Shown: positions 7,653-16,409, numbered from the stretch's first letter. The stretch is 19,625 bases of DNA from Bacteroides sp. (GCA_019414665.1 DXLO01000034.1:1-19625), one strand, 5' to 3'. A program made the numbers and translations. The notes: a model not told the origin generated them from the letters alone.

Positions 7653-10600
7653 CTAAAACTTCTTTGAAAAAGTGCTGCAAAGATATGCTTTATCGTTAGA
7701 GATTCCAAAATTTATCGACAAACGACATGAAAAAATCGACAAACGGCAGAGTAAAGCATAATAATTGTTGAATATCTTTTCAAAATGTGCCCATGCTGTA
7801 CGATAGTCAGCAATACGATCGCACTTGGTATATGGTGCAACGAAAGTTTGTTTCTGTCCACCGTAGAGTTCGCTTTTGTCAGAATCGATAGTATGAGTAT
7901 AAGTTGGAGTTGTGCCTTGATAGCCGATGAAATTACCATGTTCATCGGAAATAGCTTCTCCTCGAATATCTTCCCAGCCTAAAATACCTGATCTTGGCGT
8001 TCCTTTACGATCAAGACCTACACCAGTCAGTCCTTTTGAGCATGTAAAAACAATTTGTCCGTTAACATCATACCATGTGTCCTGTTCATTTTGTTGCAAT
8101 ACTGGGAACTGAATTTTGTACATCATGATTAGTTCATCAAGAGTAAGCCCAAGAGCCATTGCTGCAACCACGTCAATCTCTACAAGTGCCTGACGACGCG
8201 CGAAGTAATTACGCAATGGAATGTCGTGATTCCATTGCTCTGTAAGAGTATCCCATGGTGCGAGACGTGGGTCATTTATACTCCAGGTCTCTTCTCTATA
8301 TGCGGGATTCCATACTTCCTGCCAAAGCTCGGCATAATGGTTGGTAACGCAATTTAGACGGAGGCATCTTGAACGAAGTGCAGAATTGTATTTCTTATCA
8401 ACTCCAAGAGGAAATCCCTGCATACGAACTGAAGTCAGATTTTGTGCGGCAATAGTTTTCATAAAGAAATCTAGTGGTAATGATGCACAAAGCGCAGCCA
8501 TATCCACGGTGTTATCTCTGCTACTGAAAGTAGCAGAGATAACACCGTTGATATGTGCTGTCCTGCGTGGCAGGACAGCACATATCAACGACCTTTCACC
8601 CGAAAGGTTAATCATTTTACGAAATCCTACTTTATAATAATCAATCCAGTTATCATACGTTGCATTACCCATACTATCTTGGCCAATATAAAACCCTTGT
8701 ACTTGCTTCTTGTATTCAGCTAACGGCATAATAGGTCTATAATTGGATCTAGCTATATATTCCGCAGAAACAGATGTTAGGTCAATGGTATCATAATCGG
8801 CTTTTGTATTGCAGATAGATTTTGGTGTTTTATAACTAGGATTACTTACATATATTTGTGGCCCATTGTACACCATCTCATAATTATCTACATTAGGATA
8901 GAATGTTTCACGTTTAATAATGCCAGAATCTACTGCGCCTGTTTCGTGATAGCATTCTTGTATGTTAGGCTTAAATTCTCCAACGTGTTTAGGAAATGCG
9001 GCAAAAGCTTTTAAAATCTCCATTGTTTGGGTGGTATGAATAGAAACAAGTTTGGCAGACTGTGCCTCTGCTCCCTGTTCAAATGTATCAGCCATGACCT
9101 TCAATTCTTTTTCTGTAATGTGAACAATACGATCATGATGACCAGCTGTGTTCCACTCTCCATTAATTTTTATTCCTCCGCAAATACCATATCCATTGTG
9201 TGCGAAACAAGAATCGATAGTCTGTGGGGTAAAAAGATTATTAATACTATAAAAACTAATATCTTGATATCCACCATAAATACTTGTTCCATATTTTTCT
9301 CGATGACCTATTGGAAATAAATTAAAAGCATTTTGATATTGAAAATGATATCTTAAACGTCTGTATAAATCTTTACGTAAGGGCTGACCATTCGGGTCAT
9401 CGTACACTCCTTCAGGGTGTAGTAATCCCATGTAACCTTTATCAGACAACATTGTAAAGCCATTCTCCAGAACGCATTTATAAAGATTGGTCTGTTGACC
9501 TTCCAATAACGGATAGTTGCAATATGCATTCGTAAATGCTGCAGAACCGGCATTTTCTAGTTCTTCATCATTATAGAGTTTTTTGAGTAGAGGTGATGCG
9601 GTAAAGAAATTTTCTCGCATAGTTCTGGCTTGAGGTGCAGAAATCTTACGGATAGCTATTTCTGGATATTTTTCTGAGATAATGCCTTGTTCATCAAATT
9701 CCAACTTCAGCCATGGTGGGTTACCACAAATAATGTCAAATCCATCGCGTAGCCAGAATACTTCAAGGAACTCCAGCATCGGGTGGAAGAAATGATAACG
9801 TTCTGACAGACGAGCTACTATTTTGAATCGCATAGGGTCATCGTCAGCAAAAAGAGAACGGCTTCCACGAGCCTCAGTGAGAAGTTCTTCTTGGGTACGA
9901 GCCACAATCTGAGCTTCTTCGTCTGTAATTCGATTAAACTCTGTATCATCTTCAGCTAACATACCTTTTCCTGTACGCTCCAAGGCCAAACGTGTACGGC
10001 GATCTAGTCGGTCATTATCAACAGCCAAAAGAGCTTCGATATCTTTCCAATATTCTTCACGGGTAGGCAGTGATATAGTATCGTCATAACTCCAAAACCA
10101 AAGAGCACACCAATAGTCCATCACAAGTTTGAGCTTGCGATAAGCATTGTTGTGACCATAGCGGGTGTCAAACAGTTTTTGTTTCTGAGCATAGCTATCA
10201 GCTTGTTCTTCATTTTTAAATAACGATTCTTGCGCTGAATGGTCAATACCATCCCACACCTCCTTACGGTTGTTGGTATACTTCTCAATAGTAAGCTGGT
10301 CTATAAAATATTCTTTCAGTAAGATGTCAATCTTTGCTGAAATACGCTGTAGTATCTGAAACTCATGTGCACTAATAGGAGCTGTCCAGTCTTTCAGAAT
10401 AGTTGTCATGCGTCGGTCTTCATTAGGGTATAGTTTTTTTTGTTCCTTGATGCTGCGTACGCCCAGCATATTGGCATCAGGTAAAAGAAAATGATACACT
10501 TCGTTCACCGAACGATTTACACTGTTCTTGAAGAATTTCACCTTATGTGGAGCACATTCCCACCACTTGTTAGGTTTTAATTTGGAACCGTAACGGTCGG

Positions 10601-12746
10601 ATATGCCATAGAACTGGTTCTTGCTATAAACTTTCAGCCAGGCGCCAATCACGGCGTTACCAACTGTAAGCCGATTAGCAAAGAAGGGAGTTTCCATATC
10701 CTTATGGATGACGTTAAGCCAAAGAGATAGCTTACCCAACTCGATTGCAGTCGGGTTTAAGTCCACTCCATAAACATTATGAGTTGCAATGTAAGCCTTT
10801 ACCTTTTGCAATTCATCACGGTAATGGTCTGGGGCAATACGCCAGTTGTGGATTCCTTTTTCCCGTAGCTGACGTTGCTGATGAAGCAGATAGGCTTCGG
10901 ACAATTGGTTGATAACCTCATTCTGAAAAGCAGCAGCACCCATGGCCGGTTCCAAAATCTTTAGTTCCAGCAATTCAGTAGCACGGCGCTTGTTTTCGCG
11001 GACCTCATCGATAATTGACTTCAGTGTGTATTTTACTGTACTGCGGGTAAGCACTTCCGGCGTATAGTAACTGGCCGACTTCTGGCGGTCACGACCATTT
11101 AACCGATATACAAACGTTCCCTTGGGTAGGATAATCGGTTCGCCCTCTTGATTACAAAGAACCTCTGAGATGTCAAAATCGCTCATGCGGCTATAAGGAA
11201 CAAGGAATGTTCCATCCTGTGGCTCATTAGCCTTGTGTACTTCAATATAATCTTCTTCTGCATAGAAACCACGATAAGCAAGCAGGCTCTCGTACACACT
11301 GCCTAATTGGTTTACACCTAAGTTTGCATAACTGATTCGGCCACAATAATTCTTTTTCTTTGACAGGGAGAGCGCACGGATTATCTCCTGCCATTTGATA
11401 TTTCTGATTTTTACATCTCCCAAATGATGTAGATTCTTATCGTTAAATAGAGGAGAATCAATGGGACGTACCCGGAAGCTTTTATTGTTCGATGGTGACA
11501 GATCAACATGATGACCTTTTGCAAGCAAAGAGAACAGATGGTGTATACTATCATCAAAGAAATAACCATCGCGACTGGACTGAGAGTTAAGGCGCATCAT
11601 TTCGAGGTCTCTTAATGATTCAAGAGAATATCCCTGCTTATACACCTCATCTCCAGTAGGCAGAATTTCCAGTTCTTCACGACTTTCTGCATAGAAAAGG
11701 AAAAGCAAACGATAGACAATGGTCAGACAGTCGTCTTTAACTTCTGCCTCAAAATCATCGTCGGTTTCATCATAAGAATCTGTCTCCTGAATATATTTAC
11801 CGAAAGGTTTGTTTGCCACATGATGCATATAATAGAGTGCTTCGTTTGCTAAGGTCTCAACGGCAAAGATTACCCCTTCCTTTAGATCCTTGGTTACCTC
11901 GTAAGCATTCTTATAGCTTTCTTCAATAAGTGTATCCATCAAAACCGTCTGACCATACGCCGCAAGTGTCTCTTTGCAGCACAGCAGATGGAAGAGGGCA
12001 TAGTGAAGTCGATAGTTCTTTATTTGAGCTTGAAAATATAGTTCGTCAAGGGAGAGCTGTAGATATGAACCTCTGGCCCATTTTTCCTGGTCGAAAAGGA
12101 AAACCGTATTACCTGCCAGCATCAGAATATAGTGAGGACGACTATCTTCCGGCATCAGGAAAATCTGTGTAATTGCTTTGTTGATAATGGCTGGAGAAAA
12201 ACGATACTTCTCACGATCAAGGAATCGGGACGGAATTACTTGTCTCCATTGTCCTGCATAATATCGTTGCTCGTTAGAAGCACGTTCATCTTCATATTGT
12301 TGTTTGAACAGACCGTCCGGTTCTGTATCGTTTACCGTTATCAAGTTTTGCATCTCCATGATAAGCATGGAAATTTGGTCACCGCTGCGAATGATGTGGC
12401 GCACAGGGATAATCTCTGTAGGTGCGTCAGGACCTCCCTCTTTCACGACGTAAGGTTCTTGATAGGCATTCTTTGTATCGTAACCAAGCTTTTTCAAAAG
12501 CATGGTATGCCAGTCATGTGTATGCTTAATTTCATCTTCTTTACGGGCGTTCGCATTGATAATGAAATTTTTATATTCTTCGTATTCTCCACGTATCTGT
12601 ACATAAGGACTACACAGTGCTTTCATATCATCAGCACTGTATCCTGCACAACTTTGTACTTTGTTTATAAAATCATCAGTGAAATAACCTGAGGGGAAGT
12701 AGTCTCCCACGTTCTGTATAAACCTGTATGTTATATTATCTGCCAT
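7653..12746 (-). CDS. Giant N6-adenine DNA methyltransferase, Eco57I/PglX/DrmMI-like, about 1697 aa
   Basis: The protein should transfer methyl groups from SAM to adenine in DNA. Numbering from the ATG at 12746: motif X region KSASYYTPEVLTRSTV at 556-571; SAM-binding motif I ILEPAMGAAAF at 597-607; VYGVDLNPTAIELGKLSLWL at 658-677; catalytic motif IV NPPW at 1009-1012. A roughly 330-residue, mostly helical insertion separates the last two. The C-terminal 600 residues, with ERSLICAVLP and LPLDFFMKT, resemble the target-recognition part of PglX/DrmMI-like enzymes. The first 150 residues contain SGDQISMLIMEMQ, possibly a nuclease-like strand that has lost the usual ExK, so I cannot claim cleavage activity. 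A frame from TTG 12755 exists, but ATG 12746, six bases after the helicase stop, is the better start. Three in-frame hairpins interrupt nothing but are very odd. No frameshift is visible. Confidence 0.88.
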   Translation of the reverse strand: MADNITYRFIQNVGDYFPSGYFTDDFINKVQSCAGYSADDMKALCSPYVQIRGEYEEYKNFIINANARKEDEIKHTHDWHTMLLKKLGYDTKNAYQEPYVVKEGGPDAPTEIIPVRHIIRSGDQISMLIMEMQNLITVNDTEPDGLFKQQYEDERASNEQRYYAGQWRQVIPSRFLDREKYRFSPAIINKAITQIFLMPEDSRPHYILMLAGNTVFLFDQEKWARGSYLQLSLDELYFQAQIKNYRLHYALFHLLCCKETLAAYGQTVLMDTLIEESYKNAYEVTKDLKEGVIFAVETLANEALYYMHHVANKPFGKYIQETDSYDETDDDFEAEVKDDCLTIVYRLLFLFYAESREELEILPTGDEVYKQGYSLESLRDLEMMRLNSQSSRDGYFFDDSIHHLFSLLAKGHHVDLSPSNNKSFRVRPIDSPLFNDKNLHHLGDVKIRNIKWQEIIRALSLSKKKNYCGRISYANLGVNQLGSVYESLLAYRGFYAEEDYIEVHKANEPQDGTFLVPYSRMSDFDISEVLCNQEGEPIILPKGTFVYRLNGRDRQKSASYYTPEVLTRSTVKYTLKSIIDEVRENKRRATELLELKILEPAMGAAAFQNEVINQLSEAYLLHQQRQLREKGIHNWRIAPDHYRDELQKVKAYIATHNVYGVDLNPTAIELGKLSLWLNVIHKDMETPFFANRLTVGNAVIGAWLKVYSKNQFYGISDRYGSKLKPNKWWECAPHKVKFFKNSVNRSVNEVYHFLLPDANMLGVRSIKEQKKLYPNEDRRMTTILKDWTAPISAHEFQILQRISAKIDILLKEYFIDQLTIEKYTNNRKEVWDGIDHSAQESLFKNEEQADSYAQKQKLFDTRYGHNNAYRKLKLVMDYWCALWFWSYDDTISLPTREEYWKDIEALLAVDNDRLDRRTRLALERTGKGMLAEDDTEFNRITDEEAQIVARTQEELLTEARGSRSLFADDDPMRFKIVARLSERYHFFHPMLEFLEVFWLRDGFDIICGNPPWLKLEFDEQGIISEKYPEIAIRKISAPQARTMRENFFTASPLLKKLYNDEELENAGSAAFTNAYCNYPLLEGQQTNLYKCVLENGFTMLSDKGYMGLLHPEGVYDDPNGQPLRKDLYRRLRYHFQYQNAFNLFPIGHREKYGTSIYGGYQDISFYSINNLFTPQTIDSCFAHNGYGICGGIKINGEWNTAGHHDRIVHITEKELKVMADTFEQGAEAQSAKLVSIHTTQTMEILKAFAAFPKHVGEFKPNIQECYHETGAVDSGIIKRETFYPNVDNYEMVYNGPQIYVSNPSYKTPKSICNTKADYDTIDLTSVSAEYIARSNYRPIMPLAEYKKQVQGFYIGQDSMGNATYDNWIDYYKVGFRKMINLSGERSLICAVLPRRTAHINGVISATFSSRDNTVDMAALCASLPLDFFMKTIAAQNLTSVRMQGFPLGVDKKYNSALRSRCLRLNCVTNHYAELWQEVWNPAYREETWSINDPRLAPWDTLTEQWNHDIPLRNYFARRQALVEIDVVAAMALGLTLDELIMMYKIQFPVLQQNEQDTWYDVNGQIVFTCSKGLTGVGLDRKGTPRSGILGWEDIRGEAISDEHGNFIGYQGTTPTYTHTIDSDKSELYGGQKQTFVAPYTKCDRIADYRTAWAHFEKIFNNYYALLCRLSIFSCRLSINFGISNDKAYLCSTFSKKF
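7714..7745. repeat. 11-bp direct repeat in the 3' end of the methyltransferase gene
   Basis: ATCGACAAACG occurs at 7714-7724 and 7735-7745, a spacing of 21 bases or seven codons. It gives the protein a repeated CRLSI in its last 40 residues. The tail beyond this point (SINFGISNDKAYLCSTFSKK) looks less like conserved enzyme sequence, so the end of the gene may have been changed by a local duplication or at a recombination site. Confidence 0.5.
8506..8548. repeat. Perfect 20-bp inverted repeat with 3-base loop, in coding sequence
   Basis: Bases 8506-8525 are exactly complementary to 8529-8548, with loop 8526-8528 (GAA on the plus strand). The repeat lies inside the methyltransferase gene and encodes roughly residues 1400-1414 (GVISATFSSRDNTV). 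It overlaps the next hairpin by three bases. Confidence 0.97.
8546..8590. repeat. Perfect 21-bp inverted repeat with 3-base loop, in coding sequence
   Basis: Bases 8546-8566 are exactly complementary to 8570-8590, with loop 8567-8569 (GTG on the plus strand). It encodes SLICAVLPRRTAHING within the conserved C-terminal part of the methyltransferase. The opposite strand, read in the phase set by the palindrome, encodes LICAVLRGRTAHIN, nearly the same peptide. Confidence 0.97.
8591..8608. repeat. 7-bp hairpin abutting the two long hairpins
   Basis: ACCTTTC at 8591-8597 pairs with GAAAGGT at 8602-8608 around the loop ACCC. It directly adjoins the 21-bp repeat, so three hairpins stand side by side over 103 bases. 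On its own it would be unremarkable. Confidence 0.85.
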
Positions 12747-12751
12747 AACTA

Positions 12752-15547
12752 TCAAAGATTATGAAATACGGCCAAAAGGCGCATATATGGTTCTGCATTA
12801 TCAAGAGAGAACAGGTCCTGATAAAATTGACTTGATTGGTCGGTAATTTTATGAATCTCTTCTTGCTCTTTTTTGTATAAATTCTGACGTGTCAGGGTGA
12901 CATCCTCATCCGGGAAAAGTGTGTTGGCGGTATTAGCCCAAAGTTTTAGTTTCTCTTTATATGCATTGAGTTGTTTCTCCATTTCATCACCAACTTTGGC
13001 TTGAGCATCGTACATATACTTCACTAATCCTTCATCTATTGCATTCTTTAGATTTGACTCAATCACTTTTATGTCTTCATCAGTCGAGCCCTGCATGAAT
13101 TGTGTCAGTATAGGATACTTTTGAGTAAAGTCATAGAGTGATGAGGGACGTTCACGCAAAGCTCCTTCTTTATCTAACGGAACAATAAAGAATTTGCTCA
13201 CTAAATTCTGCCCCAATCCGTTTCCATGACTTCCATAGAACAGATAATAACTCATCCCTTGTGGCAGAGTTGTACTGCGCACACACATGGCCTGTGTCTT
13301 CGGGAGCGATGCTGTAAATTTTGTTAGCAAATAATTGATAATAGGGTGAATGTCATACAGTGGTAAGAATTTACTCCACTCACTTGTGGTGCTCTTTCGT
13401 GACTCAGCAATACTTTTATTCAGCCATGCCTTATCCATTGTTAAACGGAATATATTATCACGAGGAAAAGCTTCTTTAGGTATGTCGTAAAGTACATCTC
13501 TTAACTCCTCGTTGTTTTTCACTTCAACATAAGGAACAGTTGCATCCTCATGAAGCACAACATCACCGTGATGTATGCTACCAACAGCCTCAAGCTCTGC
13601 AAACAAGTCTTTATAGTAACTTAAATCATCGGGATATAAAGAGAATCTTCTTTCGTAAATATTACTTGACAAACGTTCTGTTGCAGGAGTCGTAACTACA
13701 GCATCGGCTTTCTTAAAACCGCCACGGGCACGGCGACGAGTTGCAGAAGGTTCAAGAACCTCTGTATCACCCGTCATGATAGCTTTCTTAATTTCTTCTT
13801 CTTCCTTCTGAACATTATAAAGTTCCATTACACTCATAGCATCCCCCAGTGTATCGTGAACTTCTTGTTCTTTCGCTCTGAGTTTGTCTATAATCGTGAA
13901 ATCAGAACGTAAATCTGTATTATCACTTTGGGCAACCATATAGTAGATGACAGGTGTTTGTTTCTGGCCATATCTGTCAATACGGCCATTACGCTGCTCC
14001 AATGTTATTAAGCTCCAAGGAATGTCATAGTTGAACATGATATGACAGAAATAGTGGAGGTTGACACCTTGTGAGCCGCTGTCGCTCGAGATAAAGACTT
14101 TTACCTTGCTGTCTTCTTTTGCAAAGTCGCTCACCATTTCCTCTTGTTCGGTATCTGAAAGTGAACCATCGAAACGTACTACTTGTTCGGCAGTCAGTTT
14201 AAACTCACTGCAAATGCGTTTTTGCAGATACTCCATGGTTGCAATACGTTCTGTGAAAATAACAATTCGTTCCTTGGGGTTTGCTTTCCACAATTCTGCT
14301 AACTTAGCTTTAAAAGCATCGTATCGGCTATCTTCTTTTCTATCGACCAATGATCTTACCTGCTCAGTCAATTGCATGAGTTCGTCACTGTCATCTTTTT
14401 TTGAACGTTCCTCCAAGGTTCTGAGTGCAGCGACAGGAGAGGATAGATAACTCTTAAACACGGTTAAGGCAAACAATGCATCATTCTTCTGCTCGTCATG
14501 CAGTGAACGGAAACGTGTATGCTGGAGGCTTAAAATGTCTTCTTCCTCTGAAGTGAGTTGTACGGGAATACTCTTTACTTCACGGGTTTGAAACTGACTA
14601 CGGATACGTTCATCGGATATATCATGCTTGAAGCGACGAACATAATAAGGTTGTATGTCTTCCTTGGTGTATTCTCCGTTCCTTGGTATGGATATAGGTT
14701 CAAGCATACGCATCAGGTTGGCAAATGACTCGGCATTTCCATTGTGAGGCGTAGCTGAAGTAAGTATCATTGAATCGCACTTCTGTGCCAGGAACTGAGC
14801 AAGGTCTCCACGAAGACTACTATCGTTTGCCACTTTATGGCATTCATCAATCACAATGATATCCCAATGGGTTTTCTCTAACCATGCGCGGAAACGTCCA
14901 TTGTTTTTAAGTGTATCAATGGAGATGATGGTCTTATCGTAGTAGTCAAACGGATTTTTGTTAAGAGGAATTTCGTTTTGAATTTTTGCGACGCCAATAC
15001 TGTCAAGACGCACTAAAGGTATAGCAAAACGATTCCAGATTTCTTCCTGGAATTGTGCCAATATACTTTTCAAGGCACAGACCAGAATCCTTTTGCCACG
15101 CCCACGGCGAATCATTTCTGCCAAGAATATACCTACCTCTATAGTTTTACCTAAACCTACACCATCTGCAATCAGAAGACGTGGACGAGGTAATTCAAAT
15201 GCTTTAAGAGTAGGTGTCATCTGATAATCTGCGATATCAAAGGCACCTCCTTGTGCAATAGTTATTTTCTTTGAGAAGTATGCATTACTACGTAAAGCTG
15301 ATTCTATCAATAAACGGGTCTTTCGCCAACGTGGGTCATTATCACTTACAATTTGGGCATTGGCGGGATTAACAATCTCAATGTTGTCGTCTAAATCAGT
15401 ATCGAATATGAAACTATGATTTCGTACTAATTCGCTAAGACCTTTCACATGCAACAAATGACCGCCATTATAATTGCGGTCTACATTGGTTATCAGGAAA
15501 TCCTCACCACGCACTGTAATGCGCTGTCCAGGAGAATAATTTATCAT
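12752..15547 (-). CDS. SNF2/HepA-type helicase, DrmD-like, 931 aa
   Basis: A superfamily 2 ATPase of the SNF2/RapA (HepA) branch that should translocate on double-stranded DNA. Motifs in order: DGVGLGKT (Walker A) at 128-135; DECH (Walker B, motif II) at 234-237 in IVIDECHKVAND; TSATPHNG (motif III) at 263-270; RIVIFTERIATM at about 427-438; SDSGSQGVNLHYF (motif V) at 488-500; QRNGRIDRYGQ (motif VI) at 518-528. All catalytic residues are present. A C-terminal helical region of about 380 residues follows, with a basic patch RRRARGGFKKADA near 640. It starts ten bases after the regulator and its stop lies five bases before the methyltransferase ATG, so the three form one operon. The closest named comparison is DrmD of class 1 DISARM, which also accompanies a large adenine methyltransferase. 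The role in defence is inferred. Confidence 0.9.
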   Translation of the reverse strand: MINYSPGQRITVRGEDFLITNVDRNYNGGHLLHVKGLSELVRNHSFIFDTDLDDNIEIVNPANAQIVSDNDPRWRKTRLLIESALRSNAYFSKKITIAQGGAFDIADYQMTPTLKAFELPRPRLLIADGVGLGKTIEVGIFLAEMIRRGRGKRILVCALKSILAQFQEEIWNRFAIPLVRLDSIGVAKIQNEIPLNKNPFDYYDKTIISIDTLKNNGRFRAWLEKTHWDIIVIDECHKVANDSSLRGDLAQFLAQKCDSMILTSATPHNGNAESFANLMRMLEPISIPRNGEYTKEDIQPYYVRRFKHDISDERIRSQFQTREVKSIPVQLTSEEEDILSLQHTRFRSLHDEQKNDALFALTVFKSYLSSPVAALRTLEERSKKDDSDELMQLTEQVRSLVDRKEDSRYDAFKAKLAELWKANPKERIVIFTERIATMEYLQKRICSEFKLTAEQVVRFDGSLSDTEQEEMVSDFAKEDSKVKVFISSDSGSQGVNLHYFCHIMFNYDIPWSLITLEQRNGRIDRYGQKQTPVIYYMVAQSDNTDLRSDFTIIDKLRAKEQEVHDTLGDAMSVMELYNVQKEEEEIKKAIMTGDTEVLEPSATRRRARGGFKKADAVVTTPATERLSSNIYERRFSLYPDDLSYYKDLFAELEAVGSIHHGDVVLHEDATVPYVEVKNNEELRDVLYDIPKEAFPRDNIFRLTMDKAWLNKSIAESRKSTTSEWSKFLPLYDIHPIINYLLTKFTASLPKTQAMCVRSTTLPQGMSYYLFYGSHGNGLGQNLVSKFFIVPLDKEGALRERPSSLYDFTQKYPILTQFMQGSTDEDIKVIESNLKNAIDEGLVKYMYDAQAKVGDEMEKQLNAYKEKLKLWANTANTLFPDEDVTLTRQNLYKKEQEEIHKITDQSSQFYQDLFSLDNAEPYMRLLAVFHNL

Positions 15548-15557
15548 ATAGCTATTT

Positions 15558-15767
15558 CTATCTTGATGGAATTAATAATTCTCTGACATCTACTTCAAGT
15601 AGGTCAGCAATTTTACGAAGTGTCTCAAGTGAAGGTTGAGAGGTGTTACTGTTCCATTTGGAGATTGTAGCAGCATCTTTACCTAGTTCTTGAGCTAACC
15701 ACTTAGCAGTTCTTTTCTTTTCTACAAGAACCACTTTTAGCCGATTCAGTTCTTTATTCTGTTCCAT
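15558..15767 (-). CDS. Small Xre/HTH_3 transcriptional regulator, 69 aa
   Basis: A single-domain helix-turn-helix protein. Residues about 18-39 (KRTAKWLAQELGKDAATISK) form the first helices and recognition helix, followed by SLETLRKIADLLEVDVRELL, the classic Xre/Cro C-terminal helices. The length is typical for the regulator that precedes restriction or defence genes. It is the first gene of the operon with the helicase and methyltransferase, and most likely represses or times expression of the operon from the promoter region just upstream (to the right). Similar C-proteins delay the toxic activity of restriction systems until the methyltransferase has acted. Confidence 0.88.
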   Translation of the reverse strand: MEQNKELNRLKVVLVEKKRTAKWLAQELGKDAATISKWNSNTSQPSLETLRKIADLLEVDVRELLIPSR

Positions 15768-15866
15768 CTTAAATCATTTCTATGAGGAAAATACATTGGC
15801 AACAGTTTACAACGCTGTTTTGTATGTGATTTTCCATATGTTTATGTTTTTATTACTTCAATAATG

Positions 15867-15902
15867 CAAATCTAATAAAATTTGTCGAGATAACGTCCAA
15901 AA
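15867..15902 (-). promoter_or_regulatory. Candidate Bacteroides-type promoter of the regulator-helicase-methyltransferase operon
   Basis: On the minus strand TAGATTTG (15874-15867) fits the Bacteroidetes -7 element TAnnTTTG. TTTG at 15901-15898 could be the -33 element, with a 23-base spacing, slightly longer than usual. It lies about 100 bases before the regulator ATG. ATTTGTCGAG (15880-15889) lies in the spacer, where a repressor could block it. The motif is short, so this is only a candidate. Confidence 0.35.
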
Positions 15903-16188
15903 TCTACGAGTAATATGCAAATGGATTTGCGAATTAATCCAATTATATTGTACTATATATTAAAAAAGCATTATATCTTTTCTGTTTTATTCGTATTAAA
16001 CTCTGATTATCCAAATAAGTCCATCTATAATGTATATTTGCGGATTCTATAAATAAATAATTAAATTGTATAGAATTTTTACAACAAATCGATTACTCTC
16101 TATAGATTAGTATTATTGTAGTAAATGTCACATTATCAGTGTTTTATAAATATTGAATGTTTTGCTTGTAAATGATAGTAAAATTTAG

Positions 16189-16253
16189 TAAAATACCGAG
16201 GCGCTTTGATTGAAATGTCTCGGTATTTTATCTTGAAATATAGCAAGATAAAA
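16189..16253. terminator. Bidirectional terminator-like hairpin pair
   Basis: TAAAATACCGAG at 16189-16200 pairs perfectly with CTCGGTATTTTA at 16219-16230 (12 bp, 18-base loop), with an A-rich side before and a T-rich side after. An overlapping second stem pairs 16226-16235 with 16244-16253 (10 bp, 8-base loop). The two share bases and so would be alternative folds. The site lies 160 bases after the last mobilization gene and before the regulator operon, where it could stop read-through. The long loop makes an ordinary terminator less certain. Confidence 0.55.
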
Positions 16254-16409
16254 TCTTGTAAAAAATATTACTGCTTGGTGCTCGTTGTTCTTTATAATTC
16301 TTTTTATAAGAAACTGAGGTTAGAAGCTAGTACGTAATTTTAGTCTGTAAGACCATAAGCTCTATGTTTTTATTAGAGGGTATATAATACTGAATATACT
16401 TGGTTGTTT

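Larger units (their letters stand above)
15768..16409. other. AT-rich gap of about 640 bases between mobilization and helicase operons
   Basis: No reading frame here looks like a gene. The part from 15900 to 16190 is extremely AT-rich, by eye the lowest GC in the window, with runs such as ACTATATATTAAAAAAGC. It contains the candidate promoter at 15867-15902 and the hairpin pair at 16189-16253. The left edge of the mobilization module or an attachment site could lie here, but I see no clear core repeat. A small RNA cannot be excluded. Confidence 0.5.

Noticed and set aside
8506..8590. Phase-variation switch by inversion of a promoter or gene segment
   Set aside because: The arms are separated by only three bases, so inversion would alter at most the loop codons. 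No invertase gene is seen in the window.
12132..12692. A 186-codon plus-strand open frame, and other plus-strand frames of 100-170 codons across the conjugation genes
   Set aside because: All are antisense to strongly supported genes with clear motifs, have no motifs of their own and no operon context.
7653..15547. Complete class 1 DISARM system
   Set aside because: Only the helicase and methyltransferase types are present. No gene resembling drmA, drmB or drmC lies on either side within the window.
7567..15889. CTCGACAAAT at 7567-7576 and its complement at 15880-15889 as terminal inverted repeats of the helicase-methyltransferase cassette
   Set aside because: The match is only 10 bp and does not extend on either side. 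Nearly the same word also occurs inside traG at 6001-6009 and related copies lie at 7714 and 7735, so chance is likely.
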